This document shows, piece by piece, positions 1 to 12,853 of a DNA stretch of 64,000 nucleotides. The DNA comes from Bifiguratus adelaidae (Eukaryota; Mucoromycota; Endogonomycetes; Endogonales), in assembly GCA_002261195.1 (NCBI GenBank), contig MVBO01000025.1, positions 1-64,000 on the forward strand. Reading direction: 5' to 3'. Position numbers and translations under genes: made by a program. The notes below the pieces were generated by a model. That model ran no database searches and was not told where the DNA came from. It worked only from the letters and a program-made list of their open reading frames with translations. The number at the start of each line of letters is the position of its first letter. Position 1 is the stretch's first letter.

Positions 1-835
1 ATCACCGCCGATACCAACACACAATGTTTGGCCCAATCCAGCTTGGGTTGTTTGATTGACAGCTTCATAGGTCAACGTTCCAGAACGTGACACAATGCCA
101 ACCTTGCCACGCTTGTGAATGTGAGCAGGCATGATACCAATCTTGCATTGATCGGGGGCAATGATGCCAGGGCAGTTTGGTCCAATAAGACGTGTCTTTG
201 ATTGTGACACCAATGCTTGCTTCACCTTAACCATGTCATGTTGAGGGATACCTTCGGTGATGGCGACGACGAGAGGGATTTCAGCCTCGATGGCTTCCAA
301 AATAGCGGCGGCAGCGCCAGGCGGGGGCACATAAATCACTGAAGCGTCGGGCTTCACTTCCTTGGCAGCCTGGGGAACATGGATCAATCCCCGTTGATCT
401 TTTGCATGCAAAAGGTTCAATGCTTACCTCAGCAACAGTACCAAAGACGGGGAGACCCAAGTGCGTCTGACCAGCCTTCTTGGGTGATATACCACCTACC
501 ATGTTCGTGCCATAATCAATCGCTTGTTGCGAGTGAAAGGTACCCTGAGAGTTGTCAGCGTCCTATGCCAGGATGTTCCGGATGACTTACCTGCTTGCCA
601 GTGAAACCTTGGCAAATGACCTTGGTGCTCTTGTTAATCATCATGTTCTTGGCGGTGTTGTCATAGCCCTGCGAGCTTATATGACGGCGCGACACTGCAT
701 AGTTTGACCGTGAGTAAATGGACATTACGCATGTCATGGGACATATATGTACAACGTATATCCCATGGATCATCTTTCCAAGGACTTACCAGCCGCAACT
801 GACCGCAATACAGGAGACGATCGCAGAGTAAACAT
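1..835 (-). CDS. LSC1: succinyl-CoA ligase alpha subunit, mitochondrial (partial, 3' end outside window)
   Basis: This is the alpha subunit of the matrix enzyme that converts succinyl-CoA to succinate with GTP/ATP formation in the TCA cycle. Splicing at least three introns (donors near 789, 590 and 420) gives one frame. It starts [15 protein letters not shown] and continues through an Arg-rich, acid-poor presequence (…SRRHISSQ) typical of mitochondrial targeting. Family motifs follow: [60 protein letters not shown] and [20 protein letters not shown]. The last are the nucleotide/CoA ligase signature. The ATG at 833-835 is the first in frame and precedes the presequence. The reading stops at window base 1 at VGIGGD, just before the phospho-histidine loop region, so the C-terminal half is missing only because the window ends. 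Its upstream neighbour RNA14 ends 89 bp away in tandem. Confidence 0.93.
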
Positions 836-923
836 GGTGAACCCAACGAGTGGAAGCGCAAGCAAGCTGTTTATTCTGGTGTCTATCGGTAAATCGGGTG
901 ACGTCAGCAACATTTTATCCGCT

Positions 924-3900
924 TTAACGTGGTCGTTTATAAGGCCTAAACGGATCCTCTACACCTGTTCTCTTTCCGCCTTTCTTAATTATCGGAGGGA
1001 GTTGCATGCTATGAATAAGATTGATGACGTCCTCGGTGGGAATGAAAGGACCTATAATTCGAATCAGAACGAGGCAAGTGAAGCGCGTGATAGCGTACCT
1101 GTGAAATGTTGGGCGGGAGGGAGACTGGCAAGAAAGGCAGCAATGGCTTCAGGCATAGGTACTCCTTGCCATGCAGGTGGAGGAGCGAGGGTAGGTGTGA
1201 GTGCGTTTTGGGATGCAATTGGTTCTTCTTGGACTTTACGAGGGATGACTTCTTCTGACGGCGTATATTCGGGCCACAGTTCGAGATTGGGCCGGGCAAA
1301 TTTTGTGGAATGTACGGGCTCGAGCAGGAGATTGCGATTCTTTTGCTTGCCTTTACCTTTGGCACCCATTTTCTGATCGTCAAGGTCCAAAATACCAGTG
1401 ACACTGCTCATATCTCCCAATGAGAGATCGCGATCTAAAAATGAAGGATTAGCATTGCTGTGGCGCGGTTTGCTAGAGTAATGTTCACACACCTTTACCG
1501 CCGAGCTCTTTCTCGGTGATGACATCAATGTCAAAGTAACTGAACCGAAAGGCCAGCCGCTCCAAGTCCGTCTCTGTAGATTGATAGAGTCCATGAACAA
1601 GGGACTTAGATCGTCAGAGTCTAGATACGCACCTTCTGGATATACTTCAGCGCGCCTTTTCTGTATTTTTTGCGCTGATGCAAGATCGCTATATCTTGTC
1701 TCATATTCGACGAGCTTGTCCCAGATAGGTTTTGCTTGATCTGCGGGAATAGTTGCCAGAGCTCGTTCGAACAATGCTCTAGTGTCTACCAATGATGATG
1801 AGCGAGCTGCGAGAAAACGACTACCCGTCGACTTACTGGTATCATCATTTAACTGCATGAGATAATCTAGGTAAACTAAAACATAGGGAACTTCAAAACC
1901 AAAAGTCTTGAGGCCAAATTCGAAGATCTTTCCAGCAACGACGGGGTCCTTGGTGTTGTAGAATTCCATGAGTGCGGATGCAATGAAGACCGCTGAAGAC
2001 GTGTGAGGTGACTTTCTCGCTTTTGAAAAGACGGCACGAGCTTTGTTGATGCCCTAAAACACATGATCAGCCCAGTGACATTTACATAAAGAGAAGTGCA
2101 ACCTACCTCTGTTCTCCTGGTGAATTGCATATGATTGATCCATACCAAAGCCAAACCCCGTGAAAGATCGTCTATCGTCTCCTTCTTTTCCTCTTCTAGC
2201 GTAGCCTTCTCCTTCTCACGTTCTTGTTCGGCAGCACGTAGCTCTGCTCGAGTTTCGCCGTCCAGTTGCGGATCATCTCGTTTTGCTTTCTCTTCAGCTA
2301 TTCTAGTAGCGACCTGCTTGATACTTTCGTCTGCAGCAGCTGCTGCTTTATCGATATCTTGCCTTATGGTATCGGTAAGCTTTTCGTATACTTGCTTGGC
2401 ATCCTCAAACTGCTTTTCTGTTTCGCACATCTCTGCGTATGCAAAGTTCACCAAAAGACTATTCAAGAGCAATGAGCGGGATTTCGCGCACGCCACCAAG
2501 CTTACCTGGAGGGCAATACCTCTGTCGCTTGCTTGAGTACAGCCAAGGCTTGTTCTGTATTGCTCATATCTTTGCAATAGAGAGCATACTCGTACCATAT
2601 CTCGGGGTAGAATCGCAGACAAAGCAAAGCTTGACGATATGCATAGATCACCCGTTCAACGATGGCAGGCGTATCTTCAGCGCTTAACGGATTACTCTTC
2701 TCCCAGGCGAGATACCGCTTCCATTGTGTGAGCTGCGCAATTTATTAGAAATAATGGAAGGTATGTCATTGACCGCTTTTGACGTACCTGCTCAATCTCG
2801 CCGGATGTCCACTTTGGTGGTATTGGGACAACGTTTCTCTTGATATTCTCCGTCAGCGTATTGAGTTCTCGAAGTGCGGTTCGAGCAGTCATATAACCTG
2901 CGGATCGCTCGGCGAGATACTTTTTGGCCTGAATAAAAGGAAAGAAATGAGTGGCATGTTTGAACATTCCAGGACCACTTACCGTCAATTTGTTGAGACC
3001 ATTCTCCCACTGATCGTAGTCCTTCCAGAGTTGCTCAACATTGGCTACGGGTATACCGATGGCTCTTTGAAATACTCGACGTAGCGTGTCCATCTTTCTT
3101 TGCTCTTCCCAGGTGCTGCTCGTCTGCAGAAGAATCACAATGCATGAGTATGCGAAAGACAGCGCAAAAGGACAACCCACCTCTCCAGCCTTGAGAAACT
3201 GAATGTAGTCCGCCCAGATGGCGCCAGCCTCGTGGTCGACACCTACATTGGCCAAAACGTATTCATAGGCCTTTTCCACCACCTGACGGGACTCTGGATT
3301 CCTAATGGCTCCTCGCTGATCGGAGTTGATCCTTCGAATATAACTCAGATAAAACTTCCAGATGTCCACGCTGAGTACATCCTTTAGGCAACGTGTGAAG
3401 AGTGCTTCCACCGCTTCGTAATTATCATTTTGAAGCTCGAGTTCAAGATACGATAACCAATGCCGCGTCTGTGAATGAGAAGAAGTATCAAATCAATATG
3501 TGAAGAATGAACTCAATCGGCATTCTGTTCCGTTTTACAGTAACCGTAGCCAAATGAGCAGTGAACGTCCAACTTCGGTTGCTACGCTAGCATAAAGGCA
3601 CCGAGAATGGATGCGAATGACAAGAGCATGCTAAAGCCCAAGAGCCATGGCACCGCAACATTATTGATGCGCGCTCCGTTTACCGCAGCGCGTTCAATAC
3701 CCCCGCATAGGCCGATAGCGAACAAAACACCAACCGTAAGTCTATACCTACCGATGTCGGAAAGTGCGCAAGAAAGCGCTCATGAATCTGTCGATTATAG
3801 TCTACATTTTTCGTCGCCTTCACTGCCTTGAACAATTGCGACCAGTCTTCTAGATCGAACGGGTTGGCTTCTACCCTGTGTTCTAGGTCGTCAATCCTAG

Positions 3901-3982
3901 ACTTTGACTTCGCTTGCTTTATGCTGCCACCACCACGGTTTTCATGCTTTTGAACCTCCCCATTCGACAATGCAGTGGTCAT
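924..3982 (-). CDS. RNA14: mRNA 3'-end processing factor RNA14 / CstF-77 (Suf domain, HAT repeats)
   Basis: Scaffold subunit of cleavage factor IA (CstF-77 in animals), which bridges RNA15/CstF-64 and the poly(A) machinery in the nucleus. The N-terminus (from the ATG at 3980-3982) reads DLEHRVEANPFDLEDWSQLF, the first HAT repeat. Further HAT repeats follow across about five exons, for example LWKDYDQWENGLNKL and AKPIWDKLVEYETRYSDLA. A Pro-rich linker leads to the last exon after an intron at about 1051-1101. That exon encodes GPFIPTEDVINLIHSMQLPP and ends PYKRPR. This matches the C-terminal 'monkeytail' that binds the RNA15 hinge, so the stop at 924-926 is well supported. An unspliced reading would end wrongly at about 1064. 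The gene lies head-to-head with the MAPKKK at 4287, 305 bp apart. Confidence 0.92.
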
Positions 3983-4286
3983 TAGTTGTCGTTAAGCAGG
4001 AAGCGTTGGCTTTTTCGCGAAGTCAACGCAGGTCACATCACGTGATCCAAAGTTGGGTGTGAGGGAACAGAGCAGCAAACCTCCCAGCAAGCCAGCAACG
4101 CTATCTACCCACAACCGATCTTCAACATCACACCTGCTGGTCGTCTGTTTCATTGTTGACGTTTTGACTGCAAAGTGCGCTTCAACGCGTCTTTCAAGCA
4201 CTGTGTAACCACAGCCCGACCCTTTCTCCCCGCAAAGAGTTTCTCACGCGGCTCGTCTCGTTCTGTCGGATTGCCATGTTGATGCG

Positions 4287-7200
4287 ATGAACACTGGTTA
4301 TTCGATGGCCAACATGGCAAACATGGGCCCATACCGGTCAGTGCAGTCATCTCAGGAACGAATACCCGCAAGTTTCGGATATCAGGGACCAGGGATGGCA
4401 TCTACCAGTGCGGCGGAAGAGGCCTTTTATCGCAGTTGGGACGCTGCCAAAGTGCGTCGCTGGTGTGAAGAACACGCGTGGGGCCACTTTGCGGATCGTT
4501 TCATTGGTGAGTGACAAGCTTGACTTGCTCGATGGGCAAATCTTGTCTGGAAGCTGACATGTTGAACGCTGTGGCATAGACAACAACGTTCTCGGAAGAG
4601 ACTTTTTAGAAGTGCAGTACGGTAAGCTGCATGAGATAATACCTCGTCCAGCAACATACGGCGATCGCAAATCGCTCCTTCAAGATATACGATCGATACC
4701 CATTCCCAACTTCGCGGCCGCGTCCGGACAGCCCTCACCGACTACACACCCTCCGCCGACGGCTTCTCACTCTCTACCGTCACTGACGGATGCTCGATAT
4801 ACGGACGGATTGCCACAGTCTGGTCATGCACAACGAAACTATACTTCTGGCGGTCTTGTCAGTAGTGCCTATCCTCCCGGTCCGTCTGGCTTGAGGGTGA
4901 ATACTAACCTTACATTCAATTCTCCGAAACCTGCACCCGTTAATAATGGAATGTATGCCCTGAATTTTGACCCAACTGCGCACATCAGCAGAGACGGATA
5001 CGACAAATCCAGGACATCTTCACAACTCAATCGCAACAGATCGCTAAAATCGTCAGAAAATACATTGAACGAGGTTCGCGCAAAAGCCATCTTCAAGACG
5101 GCGCCGCGCCTGACCAAGCGGCCTTCTGGACGGCGCAATGCCCCAAACTTTTATGGAAACTTGACAGGACTGGCCAATGCTCAACTAGGTGGTTATGCAA
5201 CAGTAGGTGGTAACACCAGGGTTCGCGCTCCCACGGATATCAAGGTCAAGGAATATGCTCCTCCTGCTTCCTCTTTATCTGCACCGGAATTTGTCCCGAC
5301 GCCGGTACCACCTGTGTCTCCCGTTAGTCGATCCTTCACCGCCGCACCTTCAAACGTGAGTCACTGTTTACATTCATGCTACGAGATATTGAATAACCTT
5401 GTTTACAGAATCAGACAAGCAAGATTATCCAAGTGACGTTGGACGGTGATGCCTTGTACAATTTGAATGTAGCCGGATGCTACACTGCAGATAGCATCTG
5501 GCAATGCATACTATCACGATTGTTGATCAAAGCCAACGATATTAGCCAAGAAAGGCACTTGTGGAGATGCTTTTACTACAATGAGGATGGCATTGCAGGT
5601 AAGTTGCTGAATATGTGCAATTTACATATGTCAACAATGTACTCGCGACAGATACCGCGCTAAGTGATGAAGAGCTGCTGCAAGCATGTCAACGTTCAGA
5701 TCGCAATCACACAGTCCAGCTCCTTGTCCGACCATGTAGTGTTCAGCAGCCTCCAAAAGGACCCGAGGCTCCGGTGGCTGATGACGATATTTACGGTGGT
5801 GCAGAGATAAGTCCCGTTAGCGAATACTCGCGTTCGTCTACTCCATCGAAAAGTGCTCAATCCGTCGTTTCTCCAACTCTTTACATTGGACCGGACGGCG
5901 CAAAGGCGTATCGTAATCGAACACCCGTGGACGGAGAGCCTACATCGCCATTGCGCATCGTCGAATATGGCCGTGACGTATCGTCCTCTGCCTCGTTGGA
6001 TGGCGCTCGCGTAAGACGTTCCAGCTATGGTCCTGGGAATTCGCCCCGTAGTCCGGTCGGCAAAGGAACCGACAAGGTCGCGTCGGGCTATTCACGCAAA
6101 GGCGAAACAATGGCAGGATCTCCTGCTGCTTCCTCACCCCTCAAACTTGACTTCACTCATGATTTGCGAAAGAGTCCGACAACTCCGGTCTCGCCGGGCA
6201 GCAGCTCACAGCTCTCTACAATTGCACAGAGTGGCAAGCCTTCATCTCGCGAATTCTTCAACCTGAAATCGGTTTCTACATCTCATCTGCCGCAATCAGC
6301 CTATGAGGAGGAGGAGTCTACCAGTGATCATAGCTCCTGGAAATCCACTTCTACACGTCCACAAAGCATACCAGGCGCTTTCCTCATGAAAGGACAGAAG
6401 CGACAAAGCATCTCCTCTCGTCCGTCACAAACCGGCCTTTCCGAGATCAACTCAGTCAGCGAGACAGACATCGTCGAATCGCCGCATGAGGTCTTATCGT
6501 CTCAAGACAATGGCATGGATGCTTTGTGGGCCGTTCAGCCTTCCAATACAGATAGTACCCCTGAGGCATCCTCTGGCGATGGTTTATGGGCCGTAGCCCC
6601 TTCGGCCACTACTTCCTCGCACTCGTCTGTCAGAAAGATGACCAGCAAATCCAGCTTCGAGCGCAACTTGCCTACCGATAGCCCACGCACACCCCCTCAT
6701 GAAGAATGGCCTCCGCGTCTGTCAACTCAGTCAACACAATTTTCGCAAGAGGATCAAGGTCTTTGGGCTGTAGCACCTTCTTCAGCGGCCACCACGAACA
6801 GTGGTGAGAACCGACGCGCGACGGCTTCAACGATATCGAATCTCAATTCATCTCAAGACAGTCTCTTCGACCTGAAAACACCTACGTCGAAAAGCTCTGG
6901 TCTTCATACCCCGGCGACTGATGTTGCCAATTCCGATCTATCATCAGCCATGGCAGATATGCACATAACCGACCCACACCGCAATCTTAACCGGACAGCC
7001 AATAACCGCTCGCCATCGCCAGCACAGCAAAGCCCCGTCACTCCTCGAGACATGGTCTTTGATAGAAAATTTCTCGGAGAAGGCGTTCGAGATACTGAAA
7101 AGCTGAAGAGCGCTGCCAACCCTGCCGTGTTCTGGGGCGAGCGTCCACCTGCTGAAGTGATCTTGGAACACCCAGAAAAGTTCTTTCAGGAACATGACCT

Positions 7201-8735
7201 GGATAAGGCATTGTTGGAAAGCGCTCCCATAAGCGATAACCAGCGACGACCCCTCGGCCACACCACGTCTATCCGGCATGTCACCCGTGAAGCTAGCCAA
7301 AAACTCAAGACAGCCGCGAATGCCGTTCGGGCTGGCCATATGCTTAGGCGTAAGACTACCAAGCTATGGGGCAGACGCATAGAACAACTGGAACCTGGCA
7401 AAGCATCGCGAGCGACCAAGCTTACATCTCCAGGTAGCCCTCAAAGTACGTCTTTTATGCATGAAAATGTATTAATGCTCATCTTTCCGTTTCTTACATA
7501 GATACGAAGATCCAATGGGTAAAAGGTGATCTTATTGGCAAGGGCTCCTTTGGTCGCGTTTACCATGCACTTAATGTTGCTGATGGCGAAGCCATTGCCG
7601 TGAAACAAGTCGAGATACCCACAACTAAATCGGACTTGATCAACAAACGTCAGCAGGAAATGGTGCAGGCTCTCTATCACGAGATCAGTCTCTTAAAGTA
7701 AGCCAGCTGACAATCGGTTCCGAATGAGTAACTCACAAATGAATTCTCAGGGACCTTGATCATCCTAATATTGTGCAATATCTCGGCTTCGACATTACTG
7801 ACGAGTACGCCAATATTTTTCTAGAATATGTTTCCGGTGGATCGATTGCAAGTATCTTACACAAAGTCGGTGCTCTCGACGAAGCTATCACGCGAAATTT
7901 CACGCGACAAATCCTGTTGGGTTTGGACTATCTACATGAGCGTAACATCTTGCATAGAGTAAGTCCGCTTCTAGCGCAACAAGGATGGAGTATGGCTAAT
8001 GGCAGATATAAAGGACATCAAAGGGGCCAATATCCTTGTCGATCAAGATGGCGTCTGCAAAATCTCTGATTTTGGATTATCCAAAAAGAATCGTAAGTGT
8101 AGACGATGCAGTTTGTTTAGCAATCACGCTGATTTCATCGCCACAGATGATGCCTATGATCCGGAATCAAAGATGTCATTCCAAGGATCTATATTTTGGT
8201 ATGGTTGAATGTCGTCAATGTCATATTCGGCCTTCGTATTGATTACAATAACAGGATGGCACCTGAAGTTGTTAAAAATCAACCCTACAGTGCGAAGATT
8301 GATATATGGTATGTGTTATTCCGCGAGTGTGCAGCCTTTGTTTATCCGGGCTTCCATACTACAGGAGTCTTGGCTGCTTGGTTGTTGAAATGATCACTGG
8401 CCAACGTCCATGGCTCTCACTTGATAACATTGGTGCTTTATACCAGTTGGGACAATGTCAATCGCCAGATATACCCTCCAATCTGTCTGAAGCCGGAAAG
8501 GATTTTCTGAGGCGATGTTTTGCCATGTATGTGCCAAGCTTGGTCCTCTCCCTGAATTCTACTCATCTTTTTCTAGTGATCCCGTTCTCCGACCGACTGC
8601 GGCAGACCTGTTGGTTCATCCTTTCTGTCGACCGGACAACAGCTTTAAATTCAAGGTAAGTCACAAAACGTTGATTGGGATAATGCGCCTAAACGTTCTC
8701 TGTAGGATTACATCCAAAAGGGCAAGATGATCTAA
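4287..8735 (+). CDS. BCK1: MAP kinase kinase kinase, BCK1/STE11 type (SAM-like N-terminus, C-terminal kinase)
   Basis: Serine/threonine MAPKKK, most like BCK1 of the cell-wall-integrity cascade. The N-terminus (WCEEHAWGHFADRFI … NNVLGRDFLEVQYGKL, about 4440-4640) looks like a SAM domain. Then comes a long Ser/Pro-rich disordered region (4640-7440) with a repeated GLWAVAPS-type motif (near 6525, 6585 and 6760). A Ras-binding-like segment around 5430-5700 (VTLDGDALYNLNVAGCYTAD) is typical of BCK1-like kinases. The kinase domain (7520-8640) spans many short exons. It has the glycine loop GKGSFGRVYHA, the VAIK-type lysine in IAVKQVEIP, the catalytic loop HRDIKGANIL, DFGLSKK and MAPEVV; HRD is read across an intron ending at about 8018. 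The protein ends DYIQKGKMI, stop 8733-8735. BCK1 versus STE11 is inferred from architecture only. Confidence 0.88.
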
Positions 8736-8893
8736 GCATCGTGTCTGTACATATCATTCATGCTTGTAAATATTGGGTCGGTTGAGGCAACATACAATTG
8801 CACTCAACATGACAGTTTTGTCGCTCTCTTATCTCTTTCATCGTGTAGGGGTGTAATTGTACAAGTCTAGCTCTAGAATGCTGTCAGGGTATT

Positions 8894-10422
8894 CTACATC
8901 ACTTCCGTCTGACGCGCGAAAAATCTCTTGCCAAATTCATAGGAAGAGATCATAATAGCGCAGGACGGAGCCACTTTTGCCACGCGTGGAATAAGACCTC
9001 TAAAGAGACCTTGGTAGCCCTCTTCTTGAACAACAGCGCGTAAAATGTCGGCTGTCTTGGATGATCGCACGGATTCCACATTCTCTCCTGTCACTACCAG
9101 AAATTGTGTGAGATGGTCTTGTCCGACTCTGCTCTTTTAGCCAGGTATACTCACGTCGTGCAGTGTCTACTTGTCGTCGCGTTTTGGCAACATCGAAAGG
9201 TGTGGTGACGGTAGCAGCAATCTGTCGACGACGGTCAATGCATGTGTTCGAGAATCCCCGTCCGTTAAGCTCACCATGCCAGATCCAGCACCAGAAAGGA
9301 AAGCAATCTCAAAGTCGTTCAAATGGAATCGATGTGTATGATTGTCCACCGTCCATCGCGTGAGATGACGCTTTATAGTCTCGTAGCCCATCCAGTAAAT
9401 GGCTGCTCCTATGTCAGCATGGTACTTGCGCGATACACGCGGTTGGTTGGCTTACCTGAGAAGGGCACATCTCTCCACAATGTCGATGGCAAGCCACGCC
9501 ATAGTGATGTTGGGCCTTCCCGGCGAACCATCTCCACAACACCATCTAGTACGCCTCTAAAGCCGTTAATGCCTTCATTTGACTGCAATCTAGTTCGAAA
9601 CAGCTCTATGGGAGAAATCATCGTGGCAGCGACAGCTAAATAGCAGATTGACGTCATGCATAAGTAACCTGAATTCTGTGGATGGTTTAGAAACCTACTT
9701 CGTGCGACAGCTCCCACAAGGAGAGGGCTCCACTGCAGCCAAGCTTGCGAATTTCCCCACTTTCTATCCAGATATTCTTTTGCGCAATCGTAACCGACGA
9801 AATAAATAACTGTCGAGGGTCCTGACATCACCAAAGCTGGGGCAAGTCCTCGCCACAGCGATGTGATGCCTTCGTACTTTGCAATTTTCATAACGCCATC
9901 GAGGGTGCCGGTAAATTGCCGGCGATTTGCCAGTTCGGCAGCCTTCACCTCGGCTTGAACCGCGCAATCCCAATCTACTGCGGCGCCTGCGGTTAATGTC
10001 GCGCTACGCTCCATAGGCCAACTGCATGAAAATCGTGTATGTGATGAAGTAATCTGAGAGCTTGAGGGTATAATAGAGGTTGAGGGAGATGTAAAGAAAC
10101 CATCGCGGCAACAGTGAGATGGAGAAATCGATGATATTGTTTGAGTTGGTTTGGTCTGTGATTGAAGCCGAGTTTTGACGACATCCAAAGGTGTAACTAT
10201 TCAACATCGAGAGGTAACGGTTAATCGGCATAACACCTTGATGATGGTGGCAGTTATCTTACCTAGTACATTAGTTATCAGCGAACCGGTGCATGCTGCT
10301 ATTATTTTTTGCACTGAAGTGATGGAAGGAGGATCAGAAGAGTGACGTTTATCAGATGCGTCATGAACGGCTGTATTTGCCCGAGAACCATCCGAAAGAG
10401 CCTCAACTTCCGAGGTCTGCAT
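8894..10422 (-). CDS. MTM1: mitochondrial carrier, MTM1/SLC25A39-40 type (glutathione import)
   Basis: Six-helix mitochondrial inner-membrane carrier with three Solcar repeats. The signatures are [12 protein letters not shown] (exon pair at about 10190-10250), [12 protein letters not shown] (about 9620) and [12 protein letters not shown] (about 9190); each is the PX[DE]xx[KR]x[KR] motif. The C-terminus [20 protein letters not shown] … [11 protein letters not shown] matches SLC25A39/40 and yeast Mtm1, which are known to supply mitochondria with glutathione. The first repeat carries a long Ser/Ala-rich insertion between helix 1 and the matrix loop, also usual in this subfamily. The start is the ATG at 10420-10422 ([15 protein letters not shown]), the only in-frame ATG ahead of helix 1. 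At least five introns interrupt it. Substrate assignment rests on family knowledge. Confidence 0.88.
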
Positions 10423-10570
10423 GGTTATGCGGGTAATTGACGCGAAGGGAATCGAAGAATGTTGGTTGGCGCCAGAGAGACACCCCGGTCGGCTCAAAAG
10501 TAGTGGAGCAAGCACAAAAACGTTATCAGATCCGCGCGAAAAAAGGTTACTAAATCGCGCATACAGAGTG

Positions 10571-10625
10571 TGACGTCATTCTGTTTCCGCTAATTTGATT
10601 GGTCCAAAGCATTTTCATATAGAGC
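10571..10625 (+). promoter_or_regulatory. strong promoter-like cluster: CRE, CCAAT and TATA-like element
   Basis: A perfect CRE palindrome TGACGTCA lies at 10571-10578, an inverted CCAAT box (ATTGG) at 10598-10602 and a TATA-like CATATAGAG at about 10616-10624. A pyrimidine-rich leader rich in TCTCTTCT follows (10630-10665). This is the same layout as in front of the EFL gene here (CCAAT, TATA, CT-rich leader). It points rightward, yet no long ORF starts after it. Because CCAAT and CRE work in either orientation, it could also serve MTM1. Confidence 0.5.
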
Positions 10626-10629
10626 CCTT

Positions 10630-11017
10630 TTGCCACCATCTCTTCTCACTTCTCTCTCTTGTTCTTGTATGCTGTATATGCACTAGTTTTGAAGCTTGTT
10701 GTGAGTACCTTTAAGGTATCTCTGCCTATACGTAGTACATGTAGCATTTTCTTGGCCTGGTGAAAAGGCCCTTTTGCTCTTCCCCAGTACTACCCGTCAG
10801 CTCCGTAAAAGTGAGCGGGGGGTATCGTTCGGAATCGACCTCGGCATACGTTCCTTTCGCATTTTGGTAAGTGCAACAGCCAATGCAGTTGTGAATACGC
10901 CTTGCAAGTCACTAACTTTGAGCAGCCTTGAGCGCATTTGTCGATGAGACGCTGAACAGAATACCCCGTTGCACATGAAATGAGCGACTTTCCCTTTTCG
11001 CCCTTTCTTTCCAGGTG
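10630..11017 (+). other. spliced leader without a long ORF (possible 5' UTR or non-coding transcript)
   Basis: Good intron signals follow the promoter. One donor GTGAGT is near 10701, with a pyrimidine-tract acceptor (CTCTTCCCCAG) near 10787. A second intron, about 59 nt, runs from GTAAGT near 10866 through a CACTAAC branch site to GAGCAG near 10924. The exonic pieces carry only minimal ORFs: ATG then stop within 1-6 codons (for example ATGAAATGA and ATGAGACGCTGA). Either this is a long spliced 5' UTR of the locus starting near 11018, or it is a non-coding RNA. I found no convincing box C/D or H/ACA snoRNA in the introns. Confidence 0.35.
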
Positions 11018-12598
11018 ATGCACTTTGTGACGTTTCAACATCCTTTCCGCTCGCCAGTACGAATCATATCCCACTTACGCTTTAACGACCATGTCATGAT
11101 TTTGACTCCCCAGCCCAAGTTCAAGGTTTTCGCTCATCTTCAGTTCGTTTGACCTTTCACCCGCCCATACCAGTAGCCAACTCAAGTGTCGTATGTGCCA
11201 AAGTGCCTGGTTATTGATCGATCGGACCTTGGAGCCACGCTATTATGCCAATCTTGCAAGCAAGTTAAGACTGACACGAAAGAAATTGGAACACACCCGA
11301 GAAGACTTTTGATGAGATCTCCCTGTTTATCTATGGTAAGATAAGTATGTTGATTGACTGCTTAGCTCCAGGATGCAACGGGTACGTGTGAACGATATTC
11401 TTTCAAGAGACGTTGAGGCTTGAGCAAACTGGATGGAAATTGCAAGCTTTGCCACTCGATTGAGCGCCTAGCAACCCGTGGAAACTGTCGTTCTGAGGTG
11501 GAAACAACAATCTGCTACGGAGAAAGCAGCAAGATGATCAGTGCCAGCAAAATGTTTCTTCCGAGCGAGCTTTACATGAATGATCTCCAACCGAACGACT
11601 TCCCGTCATGAAGATGTTTTCACGATCTAGATTCCCGACCCAAATCCGATGCAGTCTCCCATCTTCCGAGATTCCCTTCACATGTGTTGAGCGCAGTGTG
11701 CGACATTGCTATTGTAGAAAGCTACCTTTGCAACCGCGAATCGCCTCCGTTGATCTCTTTCGATGCTCCTTTGGTTATGATACGTGCTCACTTGACACGA
11801 TCATTCTCCTATATGGTTTCCTCCCGCTTGACCACAATACATCCATATGGTCTATCTTTGGCAGCTGGTCCAAATATATTATCGGACTTGGAATTGATTT
11901 AGCAAGGTCAAGAGCTTGTCAGACTTTCAAGACAGATTGTACGCTAGTTCAGGTGTTGCACTTTCTTGTTTAGTCCTCCTACAGCGACGCAACGAATGGC
12001 CTTTTATTTTCTGCGGATGATGATTTTGGTTACTGGTAAGTGCATCGATGTGGTCTTTAATTCATCATTGATGTCATCCTCATAGGTCAATACCGGTGGC
12101 GATATTTTCACTTTGTCGTTGTGGGTGTTATCTGGCTGCGTTTGCACTTATCGTTCGTTCTTGGCCTTCCTTTGGCTTTCTTCAGCCCGATGTGCGGTAC
12201 CCATTCCTTCTCTTTATTACTGGAGGTTTCGTAATTCTTTCACTGGATGCGACACGCGGTATTTGGTTGTGTGCGCGTGAGTACTTATTCTCCGTTGGGA
12301 CGACACAGTATCTTCGAGTATTCGAATATCAAGGTGCATTTAATTGCGAAGAGGGTGTTTGCGAACTGTTTCTCAGTCAACTGGTATGTATATATTGACA
12401 TCTTTTGCACGCGCAAATGACAGCTTGCTAATGCGCTTGAGTTTAGCTTTCGCCTGTTCGGGCTTTCCGAAAGATCCCGGTATTTATTCGAGGTGTCGAA
12501 TGTTGACCTTCTTCCGTCCTTTTTGCTCGACCTGCAGACAGCCTTTATCGTACCATTTCGTACCACGAGGCAGGAGTATTGTGCATAACATCACCAAA
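11018..12598 (+). CDS. unrecognised multi-exon locus: CxxC motifs then membrane segments (boundaries uncertain)
   Basis: I do not recognise this gene. Starting from the ATG at 11018 (MHFVTFQHPFRS) and using plausible splice sites, the 5' part encodes cysteine pairs (LLCQSCKQVK near 11250, GNCKLCHSIERL near 11450). The 3' part encodes a hydrophobic stretch (CYLAAFALIVRSWPSFGFLQ at about 12120, then PFLLFITGGFVILSLDATRG). After introns ending near 12331 and 12445 come VHLIAKRVFANCF and LFGLSERSRYLFEVS … TTRQEYCA, stop near 12582. Zinc-binding-like CxxC pairs followed by transmembrane helices recall Ima1/TMEM201 inner-nuclear-membrane proteins, but that is only a guess. Keeping one frame through 11600-12000 needs introns of 21-36 nt or accepts in-frame stops. 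The locus may therefore be degraded or mis-modelled. Confidence 0.33.
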
Positions 12599-12853
12599 GC
12601 GGTCAAGAGGGTGTTTGCAATCTTCCTCTTTATACAAAGGTATCATCTGCACTCTAGGCTCATGACGTCTAGCATATTTGCTCATTCGCACATAGTTGGA
12701 TATGTAGGGTATAGCCTCAGCATACATTGAGCAATAAAAGTCTTGTGTGAATAAAGAGTTGCAGTTATCCGCTTGTGCTACGCTTGCCAATGCGTTTGTC
12801 CTTTTCATAAAAGGAAATAATCCCGTCGCGTCCGTTTCGTGCAAGCAAATCTC

